From Manis javanica (lineage: Eukaryota; Chordata; Mammalia; Pholidota; Manidae), in NCBI RefSeq assembly GCF_040802235.1, contig NC_133157.1, forward strand, positions 36,794,501-36,858,500: a stretch of 64,000 bases of DNA. The letters run 5' to 3'. Numbering within the stretch: position 1 is the stretch's first letter; each line of letters opens with the position of its first letter. Below are positions 1-12,371 of this stretch, piece by piece. The notes beneath the pieces were generated by a model, which did no database searches, was not told where the DNA came from, and saw nothing but the letters and a program-made list of their open reading frames with translations. The position numbers and the translations under genes are program-made.

Positions 1-1330
1 CACATCAACAAAAAGAAGGACGAAAACCACATGATCATCTCCGTAGATGCTGAAAAAGCATTTGACAAAATTCAACATCCATTCATGATAAAAACTCTCA
101 ACAAAATGGGTATAGAGAGCAAGTACCTCAACATAATAAAGGCCGTATGTGACAAACCCACAGCCAACATTATACTTAACAGCAAGAGGCTGAAAGCTTT
201 TCCTTTAAGATCGGGAACAAGAAAAGGATGCCCACTCTCCTCACTGCTATTCAACATAGTTCTGGAGGTCCCAGCCACAGCAATCAGACAAAATAAAGAA
301 ATAAAAAGCATCCAGATTGGCAAGGAAGAAGTCAAACTGTCCATTTGCAGATGACATGATATTGTACATAAAAAACCCCAAAGAATCCACTCCAAAAGTA
401 CTAAATCTAATATCTGAATTCAGCAAAGTTACGGGATACAAAATTTATACACAGAAATCTGTTGCATTCCTATACACTAGCAATGAACTAGGAGAAAGAG
501 AAATAAGGAAAACAATTCCATTCACAATTGCATCAAAAAGAATAAAATACCTAGGAATAAACCTAACCAAGGAAGTGAAAGACTTATACTCTGAAAACTA
601 CAAGACAATCATGAGAGAAATTAAAGAAGAAAAGAAGAAATCAATAAATGGAAACACATCCCGTGCTCATGGATAGGAAGAAGTAATATTGTCAAAATGG
701 CCATCCTGCCTAAAGCAATCTAGAGATTCAGTGCAATCCCTATCAAAATACCAACAGCATTCTTCAATGAACTAGAGCAAATAGTTCTAAAATTCATATG
801 GAAGCACAAAAGACCCTGAATAGCCAAAGCAATTCTGAGAAGAATAAAGCAGGGGGAATTATGCTCCCTGACTTCAAGCTCTACTACAAAGCCACAGTAA
901 TCAAGACAATTTGGTACTGGCAAAAGAACAGACCCATAGACCAATGGAACAGACTAGAGAGCCCAAATATAAACCCAAGCATATACTGTCAGTTAATATA
1001 CAATAAAGGAGCCATGGATATACAATGCGGAAATGACAGCCTCTTCAACAGCTGGTGTTGGTAAAACTGGACAGCTACATGTAAGAGAATGAAACTGGAT
1101 TATTGTCTAACCCCACAAAAGTAAACTCAAAACGGATCAAAGACCTGAAAGTAAGTCATGAAACCAGAGAGAAGACAAGTAGGGATTCTATAGCATCTTA
1201 CTACACTGATGAACAGTGACTGTAAAGGGGTATGTGGTGGGGACTTGATAATAGGGGAGTCTAGTAACCATAATGTTGTTCAAGTAATTGTACGATAGCA
1301 AAATTAAAAATTAATTAATTAATTAAAAAG
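1..1330 (+). pseudogene. L1 retrotransposon ORF2 fragment with 3' UTR, frameshifted
   Basis: The reading frame starting at 31 encodes the L1 reverse-transcriptase fingers and palm ([13 protein letters not shown]). The catalytic F-A-D-D box is encoded at 343-354 but in the next frame, so there is a frameshift between 317 and 354. Coding resumes at 317-676 and again at 798-1064, interrupted by stops, so the copy is dead. Near 1163 the ORF2 sequence jumps directly to an L1 3' UTR (the 'cttactacactgatg' block near 1198) and ends in an A-rich tail with TTAA repeats near 1300-1328. The C-terminal third of ORF2 is therefore deleted. The element begins left of the window and lies antisense to UBE2R2. 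Confidence 0.9.
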
Positions 1331-1344
1331 GGGGGGGATCCCGA

Positions 1345-1530
1345 AAAGCTCTCTTGCCCTCTACCATTTAAGGATAAAATAAAAAACCTGCAACCTGGAA
1401 GAATACCTTTACCATAATCTGACCCATGCACCCTGATCTCAGACTTCCAGCCTCAGAATTGAGAAATAAATTTCTGTTCATAAACTACTCAGTCTATAAC
1501 ACCTTGTTATATGAGCTTGAATGGTCATAT
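1345..1530 (+). mobile_element. MLT1-type MaLR LTR fragment
   Basis: The stretch ends with the pattern 'ttccagcctc.gaa.tg.gaaataaatttctgtt', followed by a cca/act-cagtct block and 'ttgttata', the typical 3' part of ancient mammalian MLT1 LTRs. It includes the AATAAA signal near 1464. It sits directly after the preceding L1. It is diverged and fragmentary. Assignment is by recalled consensus, not by alignment. Confidence 0.65.
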
Positions 1531-1629
1531 GGCTATTCATTACATTAATCTCTATTTCTAAACCTAAAATATTTCATTTCAAAAAAATTAAAAATTCTAA
1601 AGATGTATGGAATAAAGTTCCTTGCAACA

Positions 1630-1890
1630 TTAGGGGAAAAGCTGAAATGAATGTCCACCAATAGGCCACCTGAATAAATTTACAGAATATATATTCAAAG
1701 CAATTAAAAATTACAGTATACATGCATGTTTTTTCATGAAATCTTAGTTACAACAAATCAATTAAAAATCATTATTATTAGTTTCTGAAGTATGATCCCA
1801 ATTTATGTATCTAAGACACAAAATGAAACATTACTGTTTGCTTATCTATATTTTCTAATTTTTATATAATGAATATGTATCATAAATGTA
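1630..1890 (+). mobile_element. Old L1M 3'-end fragment
   Basis: This is a diverged L1 ORF2 C-terminal and 3' UTR remnant. It has a degraded 'aatgtccacc.ata' block, then a region resembling the 'tatgatccca' motif near 1790 that is common in L1MC/L1MD 3' ends. No reading frame survives. Confidence 0.55.
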
Positions 1891-1929
1891 ATTAAATGTT
1901 TAACAGTAGCTATTTAGAAGCTAACATAG

Positions 1930-2530
1930 TGACATCATGGAAGATGGTGGAGTAGAAAGCTCAGGAATCTGTCCCTCCACCTAAAAAACTACTGAGCAGG
2001 CAGGAACTGTCTGAATAACTATTGTGGAATTCTGGAGCCTACTTAAACACTTACAGCATCCAGGACAGAACAACATTATTCACAACAGATAAAAGGTGGA
2101 AACAATCCAAGCTCAATGAACAGATGACTGGATGAACAAAATGTGTGTGTGATGGAATATTACTCAGCCATAAAAAAGAATGTACTTCTGATACATGCTA
2201 CAACACATATAAATCTTGAAAACATTGTATTATGTGAAATAAGCCAGACACAAAAGGATAAATATTGTTATGATTCCACTTATGCAAGGCATCTACAATA
2301 GGTAATTCTAAAGACAGAAAATAGAGGTTACCAGGGGCTGGGGGCAAGGGAAATTGAGGAGGTGCTATTTAATGAATATGGAGTTTCACTTTGGGACAAT
2401 CAAGTTCAGGAAATAGATAGTTGTTATGGTTATTATACAACACTGTGAATGGACTTAATGTCACTGAACTGTACACTTAAAAATTGTTAAATGATAAATG
2501 TTATATTTTACCACAGTAAAAAAATCTGTG
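1930..2530 (+). mobile_element. Rearranged L1: 5' UTR start fused to 3' end
   Basis: 1935-2060 resembles the beginning of an L1 5' UTR ('catcatggaagatggtgg'). From about 2063 the sequence continues as the L1 ORF2 end and 3' UTR ('gaatattactcagccataaaa', 'gaaataagccagacacaaaa', 'gttaccaggggctggggg') and stops at about 2525 in an A-rich end. Nearly the whole 6-kb body is missing. This may be one internally deleted element or two adjacent fragments. I cannot decide without alignment. Confidence 0.7.
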
Positions 2531-2904
2531 CCATCAAACATATTTAAAAAATGATCAATGTAATTCAAATACCTCCCCCTCTCATAATCTTCCACTGCTC
2601 AGACAACATTTTTGAGTGAACTGGTGAGCTCTGGTTAGAAACTGCCACCAATTTCAAATTAGAAGACTTCAAAATAATGAGGATTCACTGTACTCCACAA
2701 GCAACAGGTTTTAGATCATTAGTCATTCTCTACATTATACCATGTTAGGAGAAAAAACTCACTTTGTTCTCATACACACAAATATAATATACAAACTGTC
2801 CTGCTACTGTTTCATTTTTTTCTTCCAGAAATATGGATATGACTACGTATTTATAAAAATTCATAGAAACATACATCTAAAAGATTAATGTACATAAATT
2901 TTTT

Positions 2905-3215
2905 GTGTGAAAATAACAGCAGACTCACAGACTCCAAGAAGGGACTAGCGGTTACAAAAGGGGAGGGGTGAGGGAGGGAGAAGGCAATTGTGGGCTATCA
3001 TGATTGGTACACATGTGTGTTTGGTCATGGGGCAGACAATGTAGCTCAGAGAAGACAAATAGGGACTCTGTGGTATCTTACTACACTGATGGACAGTGAC
3101 TGCAATGGGGTATGGGGGAGGACTCCATAATAAGGGTGAATGTAATAATCACATTGTTTTTCTTGTGAAACCTTCATAAGAGTGTATATCAATGATACCT
3201 TAATTTTAAAAAAAG
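2905..3215 (+). mobile_element. L1 3' UTR fragment (5'-truncated)
   Basis: It contains the same 3' UTR blocks as the other L1 copies here: 'cagactcacagactcc', the G-rich tract near 2960, 'cttactacactgatggacag', and the terminal 'gtgtatatcaatgatacctt' followed by an A-rich tail. It is a short 5'-truncated insertion in UBE2R2 intron 1. Confidence 0.8.
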
Positions 3216-3854
3216 CAAGATGCAGAAAAACAGTACAACTGCATTTCTATTTTAAAACTGCATAGATATGTTTGTATATGTATAGAGTATTTCTGGAGAA
3301 TCACATATGAAACAGAGGAAAGACTTTAATATTATTTGAATTGTTTTCCTAGACTAGTTTAAAGAAAACAGTAAGTGAATGCCCTTAATAAATGTCCATT
3401 GCATTTTTAATATTACAAAATCTAAATTCCTATATAACAGCTGCATAAAAGATTAATTTCATCATGAGCTTAGTATTCTTCCCCACCAAATGTACTAACC
3501 TAATTTTAAACAGCTGCATGTCAGAAGCTCATATATGACTAGGTCCTGCATGGGAACATTGAATGAATTAAAATAGGGAAGAAATAATGTGGAGAAAATA
3601 GGTAGCTAATTAGGTTAGGGGCTAGAACTTTCCATGATTACTGTATAACAAATGTCTGGTGACATCCAGTGTTAGAAACATAGTAACTTTCCATTACTTT
3701 AGTAGTATAATAATATTCTTTACTTTGTAGTAAAATGATTATCACCAGCCCAATAGTGAATTCCTTAAAACTGAAGACAGAAGTACAGTAGTTAAATACA
3801 TTCAATTACCAAAAAATAATTTTAAAAAAGAGAGAGCAAGAATAACTGTTGGTG

Positions 3855-5535
3855 CATGAAAAGATGCTCCACATCGCTAATTATCAGAGAAATGTAAATT
3901 AAAACAACAATGAGCTATCACCTCACACCAGTTAGAATGGCCAACACAGAAAAGACTAGCAATAGAACAAAAAGGTATCCTACAGTATGGGAGAATACAT
4001 TCATAAATGACAGATCTGATAAAGGGTTGACATCCCAAATATATAAAGAGCTCACGCACCTCAACAAACAAAAAGCAAATACTCCAATTAAAAAATGGGC
4101 AGACGAGTTGAATAGACAGTTCTCTAAAGAAGAAATTCAGATGGCCAACAGACACATGAAAAGATGCTCTACATTGCTTGTCATCAGAGAAATGCAAATT
4201 AAAACCACAATAAAATATCGCCTCACACCAGTAAGGACCACCATTATCGAAAAGACAAACAACAACAAATGTTGGCAAGGTTGTGGAGAAAGGGGAACCC
4301 TCCTACGCTGCTGGTGGGAATGTAAATTAGTTCAACCATTGTGGAAAGCACTATGGAGGTTCCTCAAAAAGCTCAAAATACAAATACCATTTGACCCAGG
4401 AATTCCACTTCTAGGAATTTACCCTAATGCAGAACTCCAGTTTGAAAAAGGCAGATGCACCCCTATGTTTATCATTGCACTATTTACAATAGCCAAGATA
4501 TGGAAGCAACCTAAATGTCCATCAGTAGATGAATGGATAAAGAGGATGTGGTACATATACACAATGGAATATTATTGAGCCATAAGAAGAAAACAAATCC
4601 TACCATTTGCAACGACATGGATGGAGTTAGAGGGTATTATGCTCAGTGAAATAAGCCAGGTGGAGAAAGACAAGTACCAAATGATTTCACTCATATGGGG
4701 AGTATAAGAAAAATGGAAAACTGAAGGAACAAAACAGCAGCAGAATCACAGAACCCAAGAATGGACTAACAGTTACCAAAGGGAAAGGGACTGGGGAGGA
4801 TCAGTGGGAAGGGAGGGATAAGGGCGGGGGAAAAACAAAGGGGGCATTATGATTAGCATGTATAATGTGGGGCGGGGCACAGGGAGGGCTGTGCAATACA
4901 GAGAAGACAAGTAGTGATTTTACAGCATCTTACTACGCTGATGGACAGTGACTGTGAAGGGGTATGTGGCGGGGACTTGGTGAAGGGGGGAGCCTAGTAA
5001 ACATAATGTCTTTCATGTAACTGTAGATTAATGATACCAAAATAAAAATTTTTTTAATAATAATAAAAAAAAAGAAAAGACTAGCAACAATAAATGCTGG
5101 CAAGGATGTGGAGAAAAGGGAACCCTCTTACACTGCTGGTGGGAATGTAAATTAGTTCAACCATTGTGGAAAGCACTATGGAGGTTCCTCAAAAAACTAC
5201 AAATAGAAATACCATTTGACCCAGGAATTCCACTCCTAGGAATTTACCCTAAGAATGCAGGAGCCCAGTTTCAAAAAGACAGATGCACCCCTATGTTTAT
5301 TGCAGCACTATTTACAATAGCCAAGAAATAGAAGCAACCTAAGTGCCCATCAGCAGATGAATGGATAAAGAAGATGTGGTACATATACACAATGGAGTAT
5401 TATTCAGTCATAACAAGTAAACAAATCCTACCATTTGCAACAATATGGATGGAGCTAGAGGGTATTATGCGCAGTGAAATAAGCCATTTCTACAATTAGA
5501 AAGTGAGTAACTGTATATTAATGATACAAAAAAAA
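3855..5535 (+). mobile_element. Middle L1 of the nested cluster
   Basis: This 5'-truncated L1 starts in ORF2 at 'catgaaaagatgctcc' (3855), immediately after the first copy of its target-site duplication (3838-3854). It continues to about 3962, is interrupted by a younger L1, and resumes at 5088 to its A-tail at about 5535, just before the second copy of the duplication. Its 3' UTR is internally deleted near 5490: ORF2 end runs straight into 'gtatattaatgatac'. Confidence 0.8.
3963..5073 (+). mobile_element. Youngest L1 of the nested cluster, 5'-truncated ORF2 plus 3' UTR
   Basis: It is flanked by the 14-bp target duplication 'gaaaagactagcaa' at 3949-3962 and 5074-5087, and ends in an A-rich tail (about 5040-5073). 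It includes the ORF2 C-terminal domain. An open frame runs 3910-4578, but it begins in the middle L1 and is a chimera of two elements, not a gene. The 3' UTR carries the G-rich tract near 4780-4870 and the 'cttactacgctgatggacag' block. It is 5'-truncated and cannot retrotranspose. Confidence 0.88.
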
Positions 5536-8044
5536 AAGAATAAGTGTTGGTGAAGATGTAGAGAAATTTGAACCCTCATACACTCCTAGTAGGAATATAA
5601 AATGGCACAGCCACTTTGAAAAACAGTCTGGCAGTTCCTCAAATTGTAACACACAGTTATCATATGACCCAGTAATTCTATTCCTAGGTAAATACCAAGA
5701 GAAATGAAAATATCTGTCCACTCTGAAATTTGTACACAAATGTTCATATCAGCACAACTTATGATAACCAAAGTGGAAAATAACGCAAATGTCTATCAGC
5801 CGATGAATAAACAGAATGTCCATACATTATTTACCAATAAAAAGGAATGTATCGATATATGCCACAAGTATATATGAACCTTGAAAACATCATGCTTAGT
5901 GAGACCCAGTAAAAAAGACCATATATTATTCCATTTATATGAAATTCAAATCTATACATTGAAATAATTGGCAAATCTATATAGTCACAGAATAGACTGG
6001 TTACCTAGGACTTGCAGAGAAATGGAGTGAATGCTACTGGGATTGGGTTTCTTTTTCAGGTGATGAAAATGTTGTAAAATTGATTGTGGTAAGGTTTGTA
6101 CAACTCTGAATATACTAAACACTATACATTTAAACAGGTAAACTATATGGCATGTGAATTATATCTCAGTAAAGGTGTTAGTTTTTTTAAAGGCAGAGGA
6201 AAGTAATCTATCAAATAATAAAGTCTTAAGGGGTCTATGAACCAAATGCAGTTGTGGACCTTATTTTGGATCCTGATTCAAACTAACTTAAAAGTGTATC
6301 ACTAAAGACAACTGGGGAAATTGGAACACTAAATAGATATTAGGTAATATTAAGGAATTACTGTTTATTAAGTGTAAGGATAATATGATTATGTTTTTTA
6401 AAAAAGAGTCCTTATCTTTTACGGTTTCTGGTATTTACATATGAAAGGATATGATTTCTGAGTTTACTTTAAAACGACCTAACTGGAGAGTATGAGTAGA
6501 GGGGAGAGCCTGAGAAGTTTTCAAGAGGTCATTCACAGTGACATGGGTCTTAAAATGTAAGGTGGAGTTCACCAGACTAAAAAGGGCAAGAGAAACATTG
6601 AAAAGAGCATCCCAGAGAGAGAACTGCACAGACAAAGGCACTGTCAAATATCACCTATATACAGGGCAAAAACTGGAATACAGATGGAAAAGTAAGCAAG
6701 AACCAGATTGCAAAGGACCTTGTATACCTATACCACACAAAAGAATTTTTACTTTATTTTGTCAAAGATAAGCTGGTAAATTCTTTCCTACCTTTTTCCT
6801 TTGTTGCTGCTGCTCTGTTTTGGTGGGGACAGGTCAGAGTAGAGCTTTAGAAAGGCTATTCTCCTGGCATCACAGACTGGAGGGGCTACTATCACAGTCT
6901 AAGTGAGTGACTGAATGAACTTATATGGTGGCAGGAGGAATGAAGAGGAGAGGCTCAATATCAGAGACAAGAGGTAATAAAAATAATTGGGCATGTGGAA
7001 AGAGGAAGCAGAAATCATCTGAACTGATTTATTTCCAGTTTCTACGCTTCTATGACTGAGTAAACTGTCCAATATACAGGACAGTGACTATGGAAGAGGC
7101 TTATGGGAAAAGGTGAAGTCCAGTCTGGTGTTTAAGGCATTAGTGTAAATACGGCATACTGGTAGAAATGTCTAACAGGCAGGCAAAAAAACAAGAGAGG
7201 TCTAATTAAAGAAGTAGACTGAAAATTCTGCAGGACATATTTGATAGCTGAAACAATAACCTACGAGAGTCTGTTTGTAACAAGTCTCACAACACAGAAA
7301 TTTACCTATTTTAAAAGTTCCCTCCCTACTCTATCTCATTAATAATTAATTAATTAATTAAGGGTATATATGCTAACAGAATGGGCAAGATGTAGTTAAT
7401 CTTATATTTAAAAAACTTTATATATATATATATGGGGATAAGAAAAAAATACATATGCATTTGGCTAAACTTTAAATTTTTAACAAAATGCACATATGCA
7501 GAGTATTAAAGAACAAGTACAGCTATAAAATGTGCTTTTTTTATTATTCTGGTTCTTTTAATGTATCAAGAACTGTTAGAATATTCATAGCAACACTATT
7601 CAAAATCCTTTGTTTTATAAGAAATTCTGCACTTCTAAAATGAACTGCTTTTAAAATATCTAACATTTTCTGGAGTTTTAAAAAGTAAGGCTAAAACAGA
7701 ACTGGGTTTAACTGTTTTATTTTATTCATTATATTTTCCAAATGAGGTTAAGCAATCTTTACCTTCACAGGACTGCTATAGCTAGCAGGTTTTGCTACTG
7801 CCTCTCATTACGACTTCCAAAATTCTTAACCTCTCCTAAGTAAGTCTTTTAATATTTAAACTAGAAGAGAAGCCCTATACAAAGATCCCAATTTGTTATA
7901 TTACTATATAAACAAGATTTCAGCCTTAATTTAAATTTTAGTTAAACCTTCAATTACCAGAACACTAGATCTAATTGAGGCAACCTGGCAACTAGAGACA
8001 AAATGTCACTGATGGGAAAACCCAAATATATTACAATGTCTTCT

Positions 8045-8630
8045 CCATCTGCACACCTATGTTTATCGCTGCACTATTTGCAATAGCCAAAATATGGAAG
8101 AACTTAATTGTCCATCAACAGATGAATGGATAAAGATGTGGTACATACACACAATGGAATATTATTCAGCCATAAGAAGAAAACAAATCCTCCCCTTTGC
8201 AACAACATGGATGGATCTAGAGGGTATTATGCTTAGCCAAATAAGCCAGGCAGAGAAAGACAAATACCAAATGATTTCACTTCTTTGTTGAGTATAAAAA
8301 CAAAGCAAAACAGAAGGAACAAAATAGCAGTAGACTCACAGACACTAAAAAGGGACTACTGAGTACCAAAGGGGAAGGGTTGGTGAGAGGGGGAAGAAGA
8401 TTAAGGGGCACAATAATTCACAATCCCAATATAGGTTGGTCACGGGGGTGGGGGGAGAATACAGTTAATGATTCTGTAACATCTTACTATGTAAGATAGA
8501 CAGTGACCGCACTACAGGTGGTAAGACTTGATAGTACTGATAAATGTTGAACCACTGTGTTGTTAATCTGAAACCAACATAAGATTGTATATCAATGATT
8601 CTTTAATTAAAATTTTAAAAAAAGGATTCC
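8045..8630 (+). mobile_element. L1 3' end (ORF2 C-terminus and 3' UTR)
   Basis: It starts within ORF2 ('acctatgtttatcgctgc'), includes 'ggaatattattcagccataa' and the complete 3' UTR with its G-rich tract near 8445, and ends with 'gtatatcaatgattctttaatt' and an A-rich tail. An open stretch of 65 codons (8094-8291) is a remnant of the ORF2 end. I saw no clear target duplication. Confidence 0.85.
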
Positions 8631-10834
8631 CAAAAGAGAAAGCACAATTAAAGAAACTGAGCAATCCAAATATTTAAGCCACTAACATACCACCATGGTC
8701 TAGATTAGGGGCCGAATCACCTAAGGTCTATGGAGAAAATTCAAGTTTCAGTAACTCCTTGAAATTGCATGCAAACTTTAAAGGAAGGAGTGCTGTCATT
8801 ATCAAAAGATGTGAACACCCCCAACACACAAAAAAGATTTACTTTCAAGCATAAGTAAGACCCAGTAGCATTTCTTAAAGAGCTCATGATTAAGAGTGTA
8901 TTTAGATTCACACACTAGGTTTGGTCACAGTTGAAAAAAAAACTTTAACCAGAAATAACTGATTTCCTTTATACAATACTTCCATGTCCTCAAGTAACTT
9001 TTCCAGTTTTTACCATTTACTAGCACCTTTTTTTAGGCAAACTCTGTACATCCCACAATTTACCAACAAAAAAATAACTTCAGAAAAAAGTTATGTAAGT
9101 TAGAGACTTATCAATTCCAAAGTCAGGAAGTGTTCTTCCCATTTTAAAGCCCTTTTAACACAAAATTCCTTAAATCAATCTAAATTCTACACAATACTGT
9201 CAGTAAGACTTTTCTCTTGGTCTAGCAAATTTTCTTTCATTCTCATTTACAGTTAAGTGTTGAAATATGATTAAAAAATTCCAAAGAACTAAAGAAAGGA
9301 ACCCTGAGGATACAGTTGTTACACTTTTAACATTAGCACTAAGTTGTTCCACAGTAGTTCCTAATGGCTTATACATACTATTATTCCTTTCTCTGTTTAA
9401 CCTATATAGGAGAAACAGCAGTTAAAGTAGCAAGACCAAGATGGGCCTTCTTAAGGAACATTTTGTTTTTTTTTAACCCAACTACCAAAACTCAAATGAG
9501 CTTTGCCCCCCACTTCAGAGCAAACATCTCAGAAGGCTGCTATACATCCACTCCAACAATGCTACACCACTATTGCATAAAAACAATTTAGGATTCCTAT
9601 TTTGAGAACTACCTTCAGAGCCTATTGCACAGCTTCTTAATGCCTTTATTAGTGGCAAATCTTCACTTCTTTACTGCAGACTTTGGTTTAACATTCAAAA
9701 GTGATTCAGAGACAACTTGGTGACTAAGGTAAATAACCTGAGTAATACTGTTTTTTAAGTCAAAAATCACATATAAATGTAAAGTATTAAACTAATTTTA
9801 CCTGTGCCTCTGCCAACAGTTTCAAAAGAAAAGTTTCAAATCATATAAGGATATTCTTTGAAACAAAACTTTTTGTTTTGCCTTATTAAATATGGTTATA
9901 AGTAAAATTAAAAATTTATTTTTTAAATGTTAAGTTATTCTACTTCTATAAAAGATTACTATATATTGTCCAAATTTTTGTAACGTTCGTTACCAATTCT
10001 TAACATTATCTTACAAATATTGGTTATATTCAACAAAGGTAGTAATAATGTTTACAATCAATTACTATGTAGTTGCTAAGTGAACCACACAATCAGAATT
10101 ATTTCATGGGATTTAACCCTCAAATTAAACATCACCTATTCATGCAGAAATACAGAAAAGCAGGTAACTGAAGAACTGTGATATTTGGAAATACAAATAC
10201 AAAACAGATCGAAACTACGGCACTGATCCAAACATGTAACAGAGGTAAGAAATACGACCTAACAGACTCAAATAAAAACACAACAAAAAACCTTTAATCT
10301 TAAACTGCTCAAGTTTCCTACAGCGCTTAAATATACTTGGAAAAGTATTATGGCATTTTTATTTTAAAAGCATAAACCAGTACTGTGTATTAAGAAATTT
10401 AACTCCTTCTATCATCTTCCCAACATCATTTCAGAGGTGTTTTAATCATCATTTCTAATCCCATGACTATTGTTCTTGTATTTATATTTCTCAACACTAT
10501 CAACATCTCCCCGCCCCCATGAGAAATTTGCTATTAAAGGAATCAATTCATCAACAAAAGAAAATCCTTGTCTAACTCATGATTTATCATTCTCTAACTC
10601 AAGTAGTCCAAGAACAAAAAATAATCCAGTTTTCCCAGTGAAATTAAGAGATATAAACTGAAGTCATCAAGCTCTCCCCATAATGTGGAGGAGCAGATAA
10701 TTATCGTTGTGACCTTTAAACTTAAGTAAAATTTAAGATAGTTCCTTATAAAATCCTCCATAAATCTCATTTCCTTAAAGTTACATTTTTATACCTTCAA
10801 ACACCTTCCTAAATTATACAAGATCTCAGCAATA

Positions 10835-11045
10835 CAGTAACACAGGCTTTAGAGTCAAGCAACCTGGTACTACAACTTTCTAGCTGAGGACCCTTGAGCA
10901 ACTCTAATGACTTCTGTGTGACTCAGTTTCCCTATATATAAAATGAGAATAATAATAACCATACTTCACAAGAGGATTATGAGATACTCCATGTAAAATA
11001 TGTGGTATATTGCAAGCACTCAATGAATGTTAGCTACTAATACCT
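10835..11045 (+). mobile_element. MIR SINE
   Basis: The pattern follows the MIR core: 'ggctttagagtcaagcaacc', then 'gactcagtttccctat', then 'aaaatgagaataataataa', ending in an L2-like tail 'caagcactcaatgaatgtt'. Ancient and diverged. Confidence 0.8.
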
Positions 11046-12176
11046 ACCTTACTATACCAGGAATAGTAGTATGTATCTGCAATTAAATATAGCATTCAAC
11101 ATTTTAGCATGTCTTAAGTGCTTATTCTACTTACCTTGCCAATAGGTTCACAACAGCAATTCAATTTATTATTTGTGCTATAACAAAACCATTTTTATAT
11201 TTGTTGCTAAAACAAATCAAGTAAAGATGTTTAAAGTGGCCTATGCACTTTCTATTTTAAATACATATTCCAAAATCTGAATTTTCCAATTCTCATATGG
11301 AAAAATATTTAAGTAATATCAAACCTTGGCAATCTAAACTAAAATTCTCTCTTCAATTTAGTTATCTATCATTCCAGTCAATTCAGAGCCAAACTCATTT
11401 AAAGGTACATAAGCATAAATTATGAGTAACAATTTCTTGCTAAATTAAGTTGAAGTAATTAGTTTTGTGCTCACAGAACTCATTCAAAGAGGTTCAGTCT
11501 TACTTGTACATCTATGTAGTGTATGTGAAACAGTCCAAAGAAGTTCAGGAACATAGAAGAATTAAACTTTTTAAGTATGAACTTTCGGCAAGATGGGAGT
11601 TCTGTAGTCCTAAGCCCTAAATTTATAATATAACTCTTCCTGTTATTTTTCCATAACTAGATGAGCAGAGGTGGACCAATTTGTTAGATAGCTTCCTTTA
11701 TTTCGCCTGTCTCCAACAGATTCTTATGGAACCTTAAGACTAGAACCACTAATACTAAGTTGCAAAGATGGAACAGAACATTTAATCATGATAGGTTGTG
11801 GCTGACAAATGCTCTAACTGGCCTTAAAACTTTAAAATCTTTTATTTTAATTGCCATTTATGATTGCATCAGTAAAACCTATGCCACACATTTCTGTGTT
11901 TTAAAGCCTGCATGAAGTTATTTATGAAAATCATTCAGAAAAGCTGCAAGGTTACCAATGTCCTAATACTTTCCCTTACTATTACTATCTACAAGGTAGT
12001 GATTCTTCATACAGTGCTTTGCCTTTGATGAGTGCTCAAGAAGTATTGTTTACCAACACGAATCTCTGAAAAAGACTAATCAATGTGCTGCAAAGACAGT
12101 ATTAATTAGGACCCAAATCCTTCATTCAAAAGGAAATATTCCTTATTTTATAAATTTAAGACACGGGTTGAGTATT

Positions 12177-12371
12177 AAAGATGGTGATGTGCGAGTGAGA
12201 CAGACACCTCCTCCCAAAACCACATATAATATGAAAATGTAATTAATACAACTAATTCTAAAAGAGCAGCAGGAAAGAAGGCTGCACCAGACTGCATACC
12301 TGCAGAAAAGAGCAGACCTCTTGAAATGGGAGTGTATATCAATGATACCTTAATAAAAAAAGATGCTGATG
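12177..12371 (+). mobile_element. Mini-L1: 5' UTR joined to the extreme 3' end
   Basis: About 150 bp of L1 5' UTR-like sequence ('cacctcctcccaaaacc', near 12205) is followed at about 12330 by the last bases of the L1 3' UTR ('gtgtatatcaatgatacctt') and an A-tract. The flanks 12177-12189 and 12359-12371 read aaagatgGtgatg and aaagatgCtgatg, a 13-bp imperfect target duplication that brackets the element. Everything between 5' UTR and 3' UTR is absent. Confidence 0.65.

Larger units (their letters stand above)
3825..6190 (+). mobile_element. Oldest L1 of a nested cluster (outer element)
   Basis: An ancient L1M ORF2/3' UTR fragment occupies about 3825-3854 and resumes at 5553-6190. It contains the ORF2 C-terminal 'agatgtagagaaatttgaac' block and an old 3' UTR. 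It is split by a second L1 inserted at a 17-bp site. The duplicate copies of this site, 3838-3854 and 5536-5552, differ at one base. The boundaries of the outer element itself are approximate. Confidence 0.75.

Noticed and set aside
3910..4578. 222-codon open frame
   Set aside because: It spans the junction of two nested L1 elements and is a chimeric ORF2 remnant, not a gene.
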